Assembly: GCF_000524195.1 (NCBI RefSeq)
Contig: NW_020170418.1
Coordinates: forward strand, 529,429 to 593,428
Source of the DNA: Echinococcus granulosus
Lineage: Eukaryota; Platyhelminthes; Cestoda; Cyclophyllidea; Taeniidae
Direction of reading: 5' to 3'
DNA: 64,000 bases
The notes beneath the pieces were generated by a model. That model had not been told where the DNA came from and made no database searches. It saw nothing but the letters and a program-made list of their open reading frames with translations. The position numbers and the translations under genes were made by a program. Of this stretch, positions 13,966-27,765 are shown one piece after another (the first letter of the stretch is position 1; each line of letters begins with the position of its first letter).

Positions 13966-16434
13966 TTACATTGAGGTTAAAACTTGTACAGCCGTATCGA
14001 TGTGAGTGATGAGTAGATTGGGAGAAAAAGGCAATGAACTATTGATATTTAATGTCTGAAGGCTCTTCGCGAGGCTCGCCATCAGCTGCCTGACGCCCTC
14101 CCCGTGCTGCTGCAACCAGCACGTGGGGGGACGCCAACGCTGCTGCTGTCCCTCATCGTCGTTGTTGATGGAGGAGGCAGCTAGACGCTTTGTGTAGGCC
14201 AGAAGGTAGGCGAGACAGTCCGTCTCCGGAGATACCAACCATTCGATCAGGCAGTAGCGGTCAAAGCCAATTAACTCGAGGAGGCTCGTGAAGAGGTAGT
14301 GCGCAGATGGCACTCTCAGCTTATCTATCCAGCTATTTATATGTAAAAAACGGGCGATTAAACAATTGGCTTTTTGGCAAAACCGAGCTACTAAGCCATC
14401 CGCGTTCAGAATTTGACCCACCAAAATTGGCTCGGTGTTATCGAGTAGAGTTCAGTGCATTACAGTGACATTTTCACTGGATTAGTAAGGTTACAAAATA
14501 TCACTAATCATCAACAGCTTTTAATAATTAAATGCAGAAAACGAACGGTTAGCAGAACTCTACTAGAGGAGAGTGGAACAGAAAATGCATACCCATTCTT
14601 TACAGCGTCATTTTCAATCAACAGAAGAGTCAGCAGCATTCGGAAAAGCAATACGTCATCGGACTGAAATATGGCTATGAGATCTTTGTCTGAGATGGCT
14701 AGGCGATCCATAATGCTTGATTGATAACATCCTGTGGATTTTTAAAAAATTACTAGTTTTGAGATTTGCAAGCTGAATTGTGAAGCAAAAATTAACTAGA
14801 ACCTTAGAAGGACCAGCTCACCTTGAGCAAACAGCAAACGAGCCATCGTGTATAACAGAAGTCGGTAGCAACGAATGTTGAAATCAAATAGGTTTTCATC
14901 ACGATTGTGCGATACCCAGCACGTCAAGTCGATGTTGCTTGCGAGAGAAAGGAGTTCCGTACGCATGCTATTGTTAACAAGGCGAGAAGCCTGTGGCTTG
15001 AGTGCGAACGACCAATTATCGTAGTACACTATTTCAACCATCTTTTGAAGAAGTCTGATCAGACTATACGCAAGATTGGAAGGCAGTTCTAGAGATCAAG
15101 AGAAGTTAAGCCGCGTTCTATCCCTGTATCGATAAATAAATAGCAGGAAATTCCATTAAGCCTTACTTTTATCAATCGTATTAATGAGAAGTAAGCACGT
15201 TTCCTAGAAGATTAAAGCATTATTCACGATGCCTACACTGAGCAGCTGAGAATGTAGTGGGCTCGAGCCCTCCTCATCCAAAACTAAAGCTTTGAGACCT
15301 CTTCTCCAACACTTAAGGATGTCCTGTATCTTGAAGGCACCCTGGGGTGTTTGACTGGACACCTGCAAGGAGCAACGAGAATCCTCAAACGCTTGGAGCT
15401 AACTTCTCAGCAATTGCATCATTACCCCTTGTAGTGACGAAAGCTGTTTACAACTACGAACCTGTATCTCGGCTTACAAAGAAATAAATATTGTTTTTTT
15501 ACAAAACTTGGCTCCTATAATGAAACCTAGAGTGCTCATATTTTAGTCAATTCTAAATTAAAGTGAATTTAAATCGATGATTTAAGTGCACCCAAACCGT
15601 TACAATTCGCTAATAAACCGGAATTTGTTATAAAGTGCGATAATAATTCCGAGTTTCCTTATTATTTGCGGCTAATGTGTGCAAAGCAAACGTTTGATTT
15701 GAGGCATATAGTAGTTCAGGTGAATTTTGACAACAACTAAAATGATAAAAAAGCAAGGAAGTGGTCACCCAATTTGTCACCAAATCTTCAAGCCCTGTGC
15801 GGATAAATGTCCACCGAGAGTTCAAATTCTCCAAAAAAGATTTTCTGGGAAGTGAATCCGTCAGCAAAGCGAGAAGAATCGCAGGCTCACAGCCCTCGAT
15901 CCTTCCTAGTATTTTACCGGTAACCATCCTCTACAATTAAAATGTGGCACCACTAAGACTATTCATGAATAGCTTTAAATAAATAAACGAATAATTCTCC
16001 TTTCTAATAAAAGATCAAGTTCCCTTAAACCTACACTGAATTTGGTTTCAAATTAGTCATGAAATTACTATTTTGGGCACTTCCATTTAGCCTCTAAGGT
16101 TTTTCGTGTAAAAGCAGCAAATTCTGGGAAATCTTAGGTAATATTAATTTGAAGATTAAATACTCCACTTCTGATCGTAGGTGGGCGTTACGTGACAAAT
16201 ACTAAATGCTTTATTGAGAAGCGAACCTCGTACGATGAGAGAGACAAAGCCGTACGAAGAAGCCTTTGTGCAAGAATGGAAAGTGAAGGACTGGGTAACT
16301 GCGTCGCCCAGGAAATGGCCATGTCGACGCAGAGTTCTGGACATTCTGGCAATTCCTTAACGTTAAAGTACTGAGCGGCACACATAGACGTTTTTAAGCG
16401 TTCTGACGCGAATAGATGTGCATCATCCATAATC
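13966..16434 (-). CDS. LINS1: Lines homologue (LINS1-like), partial model
   Basis: Lines proteins are helical-repeat proteins linked to segment polarity and Wnt signalling in Drosophila and to cognition in humans; their biochemical role is poorly defined. I place exons at about 16434-16200, 15930-15769, 15362-15239, 15088-14822, 14689-14604 and 14430-13966. Junctions 15239/15088 and 14822/14689 join in matching phase with good GT-AG sites; the boundaries of the first and last exons are less sure. The identification rests on the C-terminal region: IGFDRYCLIEWLVSPETDCL followed by AYLLAY matches the Lines pattern of FD, then L, then SxET, then a Y-rich helix. Further support comes from an IAIFQSDDVLL segment resembling the human FIEQDDDML segment, and a terminal SLPFSPNLL resembling human NLFPYNP. 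The 5' end is probably missing: the visible part codes for roughly 450-500 aa against about 757 in human LINS1. A further open stretch at 17574-17771 could be an upstream exon. Confidence 0.75.
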
Positions 16435-16439
16435 TTCAA

Positions 16440-19100
16440 AACCTATTAGGGGCAAAACAAATGGTCCATTAAGTCGCCTTAATAAAAAATGGGATTCCTT
16501 CCCAGACTTTTCATCAAGACTTTTGGTCTCAAAATCAAATGGTCTCGCTACAGCAAATATTTCATCCTAAACACTCGATTTTTGGCTCCTTATCATGTGG
16601 TTTCAAGAAGCTAAGATTGTTAAACAGGGATCATTAATGTCACAACAAAATTTCACTGTCAGTGAACTTGAATACCCAAGAGGGTGACTTGCTGTTATGG
16701 GCAACTTAGATTTCACTTAACCAAACTAAGTAGCTAACGAAGTAAGCCTGAATCACCTAATACCTGACAGCTGTAACATATTATGAACACAAGGGTACCT
16801 GTTAAGAAAAACCAAGTCTCAGACGAGAAGTGCCTCACCTTTCATTACAATACCACCGCACAGTTACCAAGCAGCAATATTACGTAAGGATTGGTGGAAC
16901 TGATCTATCAAAATGCTGAAAGAGCTGCCAAACTGGGGCTCGCCGAGCAATAATGCCTTTCAACATGAACAATTTCGACGAAAGCGTTAACATGGCCTCA
17001 CTTACGAAAAGCTCACCTATTTACACCACATTTAAAGCTCAAACAGTAATTGGCGTCACATAGCACTTTTCAAAAATTATTGCACTCATTAATAAACAGA
17101 TTGGTCGATTTATTTTTTGAAGTGAACGATGCCATTCTAAGTGACTTTATCGCCTCCCATCATCAAACAAAGTAGGCCTCAAATCTGTATTCTTGGCCCA
17201 CTGTTGCTGAGCTGCTGTGTGGCCCATCCAATTACTTATTCCTTTGGACAGATTGATTTGAAACCCATACAGATGTTTGCAAAGCATTTATGTGTTTGAA
17301 AATTAGAACAGCCTAGGAAGTAGTGTTATCTCTTCGTGGAAATAAAATCTACTGGAATTGTAGCACAAATTCCTCGTGGAATTGCACATTAGAGGTTACG
17401 TTGACATGTTATCAAGAGATAGCCACAATCCTTTACGTCCGCAGCTTTAATATGTATTGAAAATTGGTGGTTGATATGTGTATTGAACCGCCCCTGCACT
17501 TATCGTGGTCCGATGCTTATGAAACTGCACTTTAGACCAGCAATTAGGGTACAAACCGTCACTTAACTTGCAATTACCATGAGGAAATTTCCTGTACTAC
17601 ACATGATCCAAACATTTTTAAGGGATAGCTGATAAGATCTAAAGCAAGTTTTGTTGCATTTGGAAACTCAAAATGTTTGAACTGAGTAAACAAACTCCAC
17701 GCAAGAAGTGGGTTATGAAGTTTCATGTGTGACTGTGAAATTCCACAGTTTGGTACTCTCCTATCAATCATGCGTCATTCATGTCTCTTCAATTATTGAT
17801 AGAAATGGTGAAACCATATTTTGTATGCTTTCTCTGCCGATCTCTATTTAGTCAAGCAGAAAATCTCAAATGTGGGTTGCTGTGATCTATACAGACCAAA
17901 AGCGCTATTAGTCCGTGTAACTTATGGCAGTATTCCCTTACTGCGCTTGCGATTTTAAGTGCTTAAAGTAGTGGAACGTGGACTCGTTTAATCTAGTCCT
18001 CAGGACCATCCAAGCGACTAATGGATCATATGCGCTGAATCCACTGAAAACAGGATATACCGCTCCACTAACCTGTAATTTCAAAGTTCAAAATGACTGA
18101 TTAACAGCAATTCACAAATACCAACCAAGCCGTCGCCACCCCTATCTGGATTCTGGATTATAAAAACTAAAGGAGTCACGTCCTGGCCTGCCTGCTCCTT
18201 TGTGGATTGCATCTCTACCGAAATTATGGCTCCACGCTCGTCTAGAATAGCTTACCTACTGGAAGGGTAGACTCACGTGGCAAAAGCATCCCGTGCCAGA
18301 AGTAGCGAGTCCATGTTACGGTTACTATCCTAACACTACGCAACAACCAGTAGCTATGTCAGTGATTTGTGCGTTAGCCGAATCTCCCAACACAGCGTTC
18401 CACAATCGAGTTACTATTTGACAAACACCCTTTCCCAAATCCATACCGGTAGCGGTTGCCTACTGTGCTCAGAACTAGGCTTATAGTAAGGTAATTACTT
18501 GCGTGCAATCTTATTTCAGAAGACTGAAATCTTCCCTTAGTATTTTAATTTTCGCAACCTACCGTGCCCTTAACAAGTGTTTTTGGATCGTCAGTGAAAA
18601 AAGCAATTTCCCTCTCCTTCTTCCGAATTGAACCTGAATATCCAAGGCCTGATTAACATCACCGTTGCCAAAACATTCACAATATCCACCACTTTTCAAG
18701 GTTGTCCATCTTTTTCGCTTCAAAAGGAATAAATGTGTAAGGAGAGCAATTAGGAATAAAATAACAGTTTGCGAAGTTATGTACTTAAACCAATAGGCTT
18801 ACCATTCAGAAACATTATCATTATTGCCCATGGATTAAAAACCACAGTAGCTGGCCCAAGCCGCCACAAGAATATTCATTTATAGTCGCTAGAGAGGGAT
18901 GTGAGGATACAAAACATATTGAGCGGCTAAGTAGTTGAAACTAGTTGCTATACCTCGGAGTGCCGACGCTACAATGTGTTTGTAGTCGTGGCCTTGTCAG
19001 CCAATGCACTAATTTTGCATCTTACCACGTTTGCAGTCTAACAACCAGTAATATTACTGGATTTCAAGGTCTCTTTAACTGATTGGGTAGTACTTCTCTC
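16440..19100. other. spacer between Lines-like gene and GAPDH
   Basis: This region should contain the 5' part of the Lines-like gene (minus) and the upstream region of GAPDH (plus). A minus-strand open frame at 17574-17771 has a possible acceptor (TTTCACAG) and a protein-like composition (it includes LLAWSLFTQF), but I could not link it in phase to the exons at 16.4 kb. I see nothing else I can support. Confidence 0.4.
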
Positions 19101-19150
19101 GTATGATTGGCTCACTCTACAGCATAGGCATTAACTATTTAAGCCAAACT
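19101..19150 (+). promoter_or_regulatory. GAPDH core promoter elements
   Basis: An inverted CCAAT box (ATTGG at 19106-19110) is followed about 25 nt later by a TATA-like TATTTAAG at 19136-19143, which is about 50 nt upstream of the GAPDH ATG. Spacing and order fit a TATA-type promoter with a very short 5' leader. This is inferred from sequence only. Confidence 0.5.
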
Positions 19151-19152
19151 AG

Positions 19153-20316
<1,164 letters not shown>

Positions 20317-20419
20317 GGCTCCCGCTGGAGAGGGTGAAGCAACTAACCGATAGTTGTCTGTCGCAATACAATCCCTGTCAAGTAATTACTGCTTGACGAA
20401 AATCACCCTTTATCATAGC

Positions 20420-20425
20420 AATAAA
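20420..20425 (+). terminator. GAPDH polyadenylation signal
   Basis: A canonical AATAAA lies about 104 nt downstream of the GAPDH stop codon. No closer hexamer is seen, so this is the likely cleavage signal of the short 3' UTR. Confidence 0.7.
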
Positions 20426-20439
20426 GTTAAAATTTCATC

Positions 20440-23400
20440 TATTTTTTGTGGTCTTCATGTGATGCGTGGGTAGCTAGCAATCCATTGTCTATCTCGAGCT
20501 CCCCGCCTCTGAATGCTGGCCGGGGAGTTCTTCGGGATGATGGTTATCCGAAACTCGCGTAGCTGGTCGAGGTGCAAATTAACGTCAGCCTCACGGAGCT
20601 GGGTCTCTACGGCTCGGGGCGAAATGTCTCGTGAGAACTGCGCTGGGTAATGGTGTGCGGCAGAAATAGTCTGAGGGCCAGTGTCGCTCCGCGAATCATC
20701 GCAGTGTGCTTTGTTTGTACGGCTTGGTTTTCACAGTCCGTCTGCAAGCACCTACGCGACTCGTGGAGGCGTGGCTGGACGCGGCGGTCACGCATGCACA
20801 TGCGAGAAGCACACCCAGTCTAGATGGCATGTTTTAACACGGTGGCTAGGCTCAGAGTACAGTACGTCGGCTCCCTGCTTGCATGCACACTCCATTTGGT
20901 GATAAGGGAGGTCTCATAGCTTGTGCTTACGCCAGTCGTTCTCCTCCATTGTGTATCCAAGGGCGCTAAGTGGGAAGGCTACTTTGCTTAAACTAGAATA
21001 AATTCCAACATGACTAGGTGGGAAGTCGAAGATGGATCTACGTGTTGATTGAACGGGCGCTAGTGTGGTCACCAACAGGGTGGAGAAACCGGCATTATGA
21101 GCGATTCGGTTTGTTGGGTCGATGTCCAGAAAGGTATTTGTGCTTGTGCATTTGTCTAGGCAGTGATGAGCTTATTTAACACGCCAATGCAAACCACTCA
21201 CGTGAAATGTCACCATGGGACTGGGGGGTTTTTTCACGAGTGGAGTCAGTGAATACTGACGGAGTATGGTTTGCAGCAAGCGTCATTTTTCGTAAAAGTG
21301 AGGATTTTACCTGGAGAAAAATTTGTCAAATCTGAAACCAGAAGAAAGCCACTCTGCGATTATTTCGTACTTGAACAACATACATCTATTACTACATTGC
21401 TAAATGGGACAGCCTTGCATGAATGCATTTGACAAGAATCGGGAGCTGGCCAACGATGTGAACGTAATTGCAGGAGGGATCTACAACCCCTAAAAGTATT
21501 CCTTTTTTAACTATCCCGAAGTTTTCTTTAGAATTCTGATTCTCCAGACATTCTAGGAAGTTTACCAGACTGCGATCTCTTTGAGCTCTCTATTTTGATT
21601 ACCATGGCATGTAGGCGCACCATGTTTTTACACAGATAGTCACGCCGAGGTCGCGACCGTGCATGATGGCATAAATATGAGAACGGTGACCGCCATGAGA
21701 GCCAGAGTCTGTACCTGCAACGTCAAAACCATCGACGTTCTATCTGATGCGCCAAATAACAATGGCACTTGGGTGAGCGTCAGCATTCTACATTCTTTAT
21801 ACCATTTTTGCTTAAGGTTATGGCCTTTGTTTTGAATATAAACACCTTTTAACTATTATGGCGCCAGTGTGAAAAATGTTTACGTCGTGGAATCAACTTC
21901 CTGGCACTCCAGTAAACCTTTCATTCAGCTTGCCGGAACTACAACGGAAACCAACGATTGACGAGTTCATTCCGTTGAATTGTTTAAAAGTGAGTCTGCA
22001 AATGTGGTGGATGATTTTCTGTCAAAAATTAAAGTAACGCCTTTTTGTATGACCTTAGTCTGTCATGTCTACTCAAGTATCCCGTAATTTAATTGCCTAT
22101 TAAAAACCCTAGCAAAGATGGCTTCGTGTTTTTGCTCTCGTATGGTGCACACATTTGTAATTTAGTTGATTAGGCCCGCTAGTCACAGCCAAGAGTACTT
22201 TCGCTGCATAACAACCTCGGAGTGATGCCTCTTGGTGTCAGCAATAACTCGCCAATGCTCTTATGTGAGTGTCTTGTAATTTCTCTTGACCCTCCCCGAG
22301 GCAGAGACCACTACAGTACACCATTGCATGAAATGCAGCAACACATATGAAATGCAATATGCAGATGGAGCTCAGAAAATATGAATGAAACAAAGGAGAC
22401 CTTGGTGTCTTCGTACTGACACCTTGCCAATTGTAAACATCACCATTATGCGTGTTAGCATGCATTATTAGTGAAAGATAAGGTTGAATTTACAGACCTG
22501 TTTAGCAATTTTAACTTGTCGATTTACAAATAGAGAAGTATGTTTACATCCTCGTAACGCTACACTAATCTCTTAATTATTTTACAACAACTTTATCAAC
22601 AAATACCCATTTCTGTTGCTACGCTTAACCCAAGTTCATCTGCAAGCCCGTCTGAAACCGATACCTGCATTAGACAAACGGAAATGGTCGCTTAGGCTTC
22701 GCCCAATTCGATCTGTGTACACTTTCTGTCAAAGAAATTGAATGAAATCACCCCATTCAAAGGGCATTCTATGAAGCATGGTGCACGTATTTTCTTCAGC
22801 TAGTTATGTAATTTAAGTTGGCTAGACTTAGTTCCTCTACTATTAAAAAAGAATGTAAGGTACGGTTTCGTCGTCATTGTTGGGCCACTGCAATGGTCGG
22901 TACAAAGAAGGTACTCATTCAACACCTTTGTGTTGGAGAGATGGCCAAGAAAACATCAAGATCGTTTCTTCTCGAGATAATATGCTGTGCACAAGCACTA
23001 AAGCAACTGCTAACCAGAAACAGGATAAAATACGATTAGTGTACAATTTTATGTACTATCTAAGAGAAGCCTCTATCGATTGTATCAGTTTGACAATTTC
23101 ATTGCGTGAAGTATCAAAAAAACTCTCAGATTTCATAGCACTGAGCTAAAGTGGCATTGCTATGGTACTGCTCAGTTAGGGTTCTAATGTGTGTGGTCCT
23201 TATCTGTTGGTTGCCATTAGGAAACACTGAAGAATTCACGCATTTCGGTGAACACTTTTTGATGCAAGCACTATTTAACATCTGTAAAATTAGTAATGTT
23301 GGTCTGTCCGGCCTTATAGGTAACAACCATAGCCTCGAATTGTTGACTCCGACCTAGTATAGCCGTAACCAATGGATCTATATGATGTCAATCCGTATCT

Positions 23401-26400
23401 AACACAAACCTGAACCTGTAAATTCACTGCTTGTAAGGTTACTGTTGGGACAAGTGAAATGAACGCAGGGATTGGTTGGCCTCCAAAAGGCTATTCCCCT
23501 AAGATTAACGGAAAATCAAGAAATGCGTGAAAATGGTTAATGCTAATAAGTGGTAATGATGATAAAAACGCACTTCAGTGGTCATAGAGCGAAACCTTCA
23601 CAGTGTTAAGCCATACGTGGACCTACTATCCGCCTGGGTGCAGATACTTACAGGACCTAATCAATGATGTGGAGCGGTTGAGTCACTGTTGGCGGTAGGT
23701 CAGCGAAGCCAGATGCAGGCGGCTAGGCAAATGGTTGTTAAGGTCTGATGACGCAGCCCAAAGGTAATCCTCAGGTTAAAGCCCTGGGGTTCACCTTCCT
23801 CTAATTACAAAACTTTATTGCTAGCCAAGTATTCAATTGGGCACTTCACACAGACATGGAAACAATTCTAGAAAAAAAATAGCTTGACACCTGAATAGTA
23901 TGCGACGCGAATTTAATGCTAGTTTGCGCATGAGAATAAGTTCGACAATAACGGCTCTTCTTTACGTAACATCTAACGTGGCAACGAGATTCCTCAGCCT
24001 AATTCTTTAAGAATAAAGGGTGACTAGGCTTTTTTTTCTCCATCCCATGACAAGTCAATGATGTCTAAATTAATAGCTATGTCTTTGCGTCTATTCATGG
24101 TTGAAATAATAAAGGCAACAATCATTAAGAACACCAATATCATGAGCTTGTCTACACCTTATTTCAGCTTTTATAAATGACTTGGAATCAATATCCAGAA
24201 CCCAAAATCCACACTAAACTGCCAATTTTATGCCGTTCTAAGACCAGTCACGTCCACAAGTCCAGCCAAAGGGTCTGGGCGTACCTCCGTGAACGCACGC
24301 TATCCAGTGCAAGCGGCGCTCGATCGATAAACGCAGGGCCGACGCAAGCTCCGGGTTGCAGGTGCGCACGCCTCTTCGACGTGTGGCATGCAGAGGCGCG
24401 CGTGCGCACGTGCGCCTGGGTGCGTGCACTCACGCACCAGTGCACAGCCAATAAGGTTTCAGTTTAGGGCCATCGCGGAGCAGATCGTCTTGGGGCAACT
24501 CCAAAGCCTGCGCGTCCGACTGACTACGCCAGTTTTGGGACACGGAGGGAGTGTCCGCTATTTTCCCGTGTAATCTAGCACCACTTACACAGCATAAATT
24601 TTGGGGTCTGCCCTTTTTCAGAGAAAAGACAAAGACATTGTGCCAAAATAGTGTTTACAGACGAAACCTACTCATTGAACATTTAGTTTCTGCCTAATGT
24701 GAATACAGTGAACGCCTAGAAAACCAGGTATTCTCATCAAAGACTTGTCGCTTCGAGTTAGTTGCTTGCACACAAGTCAGGCCCTGTGAGTCACTTTAGT
24801 CCAAAATCGGCAGAAAGATGCAGCTTACATGTTGACAGACGATGTCCACCCCTGCTGATGAGCAGCCAACCACGCCTACAGCAATCGCATTAGCTCTCTG
24901 GCATTATTTGGGTTAATCGTTCCAGTTGTTACCATAATGCTAGTTTTCCGCAAGTATTACTCCAGCTCAGTATTGTCAACATTAATTCAGTACTGAATTC
25001 TGGAGGATGGTGAATGGCAACGAAAGTCTTGTAACAAGTCTACGGTGCAGTAATTTTTTCCCCTGTAGAGTTTGCACTAAAAGTTCGCAACCCAGATTCA
25101 ATCTGCTTCAACATTGGCCTATAAGAAATCAAACGCGAAACACATGAAATTTGGCATTTTCTTTGCTTGGTTTGTGGTCGCCAATTACGCCTAATCAGGA
25201 GACTTCGGGATGCTTTACACACACGGCTTTCAAGCATAATAGCTGGCGTAGGCAAAAAAACAACAAAGCAAGCGATTCAAGACCGCCACATCAGCTTTTA
25301 TTCCGGGAAAATACCTAGAGGTGTGCGTTCGCCTACGCTAAGTTGTCTTTGAAGATAAATTTTACCGACTACAGAAAATCGGATTTCAAAGGCCAGCAGG
25401 CTATGCAATTTTCAAACGAGAAAGACGTGGAGGGCGCACGCGCGAGTAACTCAAGTTGTGACTTCGAATGATTTTTCTGCCGCAGTTGAGTCCAAGCCAA
25501 AAAGCACGGGAGCTCTTAACATCGAGAGGATTATGATGTATTGTGCTCCACCAGTGTGTCAGACAGCTTAATTCTTTCGTGCTGTTGAATTGTTTAAAAC
25601 TGCACCTACAACAGATATCGGTAGTAAACATCAAAGTGTTGGCGAATTTTTAGACTGATGTAGAGAAAGTTAAAGGATTTTATTAAACTATATTTTCCTT
25701 TCGTGATGCGTCTCAGCGATGCCAAAGTATCCGGGGTTTTCATCGTCTCTGTGAGCCGTATTAGCAGAGCCCGATCCATTGGCTCCACACCGCTCGGGGC
25801 CGACCGAGCGCTTTTTATGTGCCAACGGCCAATCGTAGAGAATGTTTGTCCAAAAGCGGAGGCACGGAGTTACTTCAGTGTTCCCTATTCGTCGATGTAG
25901 ATTTTATTCAGCCAGTAAGAAAGTGGTAGACGTATTATTTGTTCCCTCAATAGATCCATCCTCATAGTGTTATCCTAGGTCACTCCGTAACGGACGCTTA
26001 TCAATCGTTCAAGTCTGGTGTTGCTTCAGTCGACTGCCTTCATGCAGAACACGGGGTTGAAGTAATTGCCAAACTTCTATAGCTCTTGATGTGAGTCTTC
26101 GTACATTCTGCCGTCTGGAGCAGATCTCTCTCTCCTCCGACGTTAAAGTAGTCATAACCATCAAAGAAATAAAGGGATTCTTCGTTTTGGATCGGGCCCA
26201 TTTGCCACTGTCGGCCGGGAGACAACTTTTTACTGCCCTACAGAATGAGTGGGGCGCTATAAATGTTAATGGATGTCCATGCCACTAAACAGGCAATCGA
26301 AACCACGGAGAGCAGAGTTCATCGCGTTGGAGATACGACGAAGTAACAATTAAGACTAATATGAGTACTAATATCAATTGAGGACCTGAAGGACTTTGCA

Positions 26401-27765
26401 TTTGCAATAGAATGTTTTAGTATTACTACCAAAAGATAGTTACTAAATGCTTATAAAAATGCAACAGCGAATGCTATACTTTTTCAGTAGACTCGGTCTG
26501 TCCTATTTTCTGGTCCAGGCACATGGCAGAAGGTGATCTACGGCAGTGACGATCCATTAAACCGCAATCACGGTGTGCCCTCGTGGAAATACCGTGATGC
26601 GCGTTGTACTTCACCCTTCTAATGAAACAGGCTCTTACTTATATGCTAACTAGTAGAAAATAATTATTGGGTTTTTTTCGTATCTTGTAACCACACTCCA
26701 TCCAACCGAGGAATTGTCCCTCTCTTATTGCCATCCATTTCTAGTTCCACCGACAGACTTTTGTTAGGGCTGCCTGCCAACGCGGAACTAAACTCCGGTC
26801 CGATTTTCTCGAAGTCCTACTTGATAGCTCATCACCAAAATTGTTGGAGTGTTGTGCTCCTGTTCAAGCCTGCCTGATTGGTCATTGTCCAGCAGACGTG
26901 TGCTCCAACGCTGCTGATAACCGCTCAAGGGTCAGTTACTATAGCCGCACATAACTGAAATCATCGAGACGAACTCAGAGGCAGACTCACCCCTTGACAG
27001 TGCCTGCTTCGTGGCCATCAGGCACGTACACGATGACCGTGCCTCCCTTGCGTACTCATCATGTCGACCCATACAGACGACCGTTCTGAAGTTCTAACCT
27101 GTCACTCCTCCGGTTAGTGGCCTCAATAGGGCTCCAGCTGATGACAGTGGCGTCCCAGGTTAAAACAACCCCATTGTAATTACTTTTAGACATAGAACAG
27201 GCGCGTAATACAATGTTTCGTACGGTGGCTCTCAGCCTCGGGCGAGACCAAAGTGGCTTGCGTAAAATGGATTACGAATAGACAAGTCATTTGAAAAACG
27301 CCCAACTACTTCCGAGTTATGAAATTCACAACTTTAAAAGGCATAGAGTCATAGTTTGCGGACCTTAGCATACTTATGACCGCAAAAGAATCTCATCCGT
27401 CTAACTAGAGATCGAATCAAAGTCATTGACGACGCCTAGACCAAGAAGGCGAAGTGCTGATTCTTCTAAGATTCTGAAGCCTTGGCGAGGTATTACTTAC
27501 CGTACTCTTTATCTGATGTGAGAAATTCCTGGCGTCAAAAATCAACCAACCGATGACCAAGAGCAAGAAGTGAAACTAATAAATTACATCATTTACATAT
27601 TACTAAAAAGGGCACATATGTGGGCTTAATGTGGTCAAAAAAGAAGATTTTGACCATCATTATGGGTATTCGACGAGGGAAGGAGACCAACAAATGTAGC
27701 AATTCCTTCTCCCCTCAAAATGTTCGTAGCGAGGGCATATAGTGGCGCATATTAAGTGTGCCAAT
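20440..27765. other. gene-poor stretch between GAPDH and the DLGAP-like gene
   Basis: No recognisable family is encoded. A GC-rich segment at 20.5-20.9 kb and another at 24.27-24.55 kb have open frames on both strands that are probably by-products of composition. Minus-strand open stretches at 25606-25877 and about 26000-26279 are protein-like but unidentified. The right end is presumably the 3' UTR of the minus-strand DLGAP-like gene. Confidence 0.45.
24385..24445. repeat. GC-rich alternating purine-pyrimidine patch
   Basis: The segment is rich in GCGC, GTGC and CACG steps (for example GCGCGCGTGCGCACGTGCGC), an unusual composition in this AT-rich window. Alternating purine-pyrimidine runs of this kind can adopt left-handed Z-DNA. 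No gene is obvious on either strand. Confidence 0.5.

Noticed and set aside
21970..22000. Short stretch TTGAATTGTTTAAAA seen also near 25583
   Set aside because: A coincidental AT-rich match reminiscent of a small-subunit rRNA segment; the flanks do not continue as rRNA.
25703..25790. Possible C/D-box snoRNA on the minus strand (ACGATGA ... CTGA)
   Set aside because: The box C sequence is imperfect, the boxes are too close together and no terminal stem is present.
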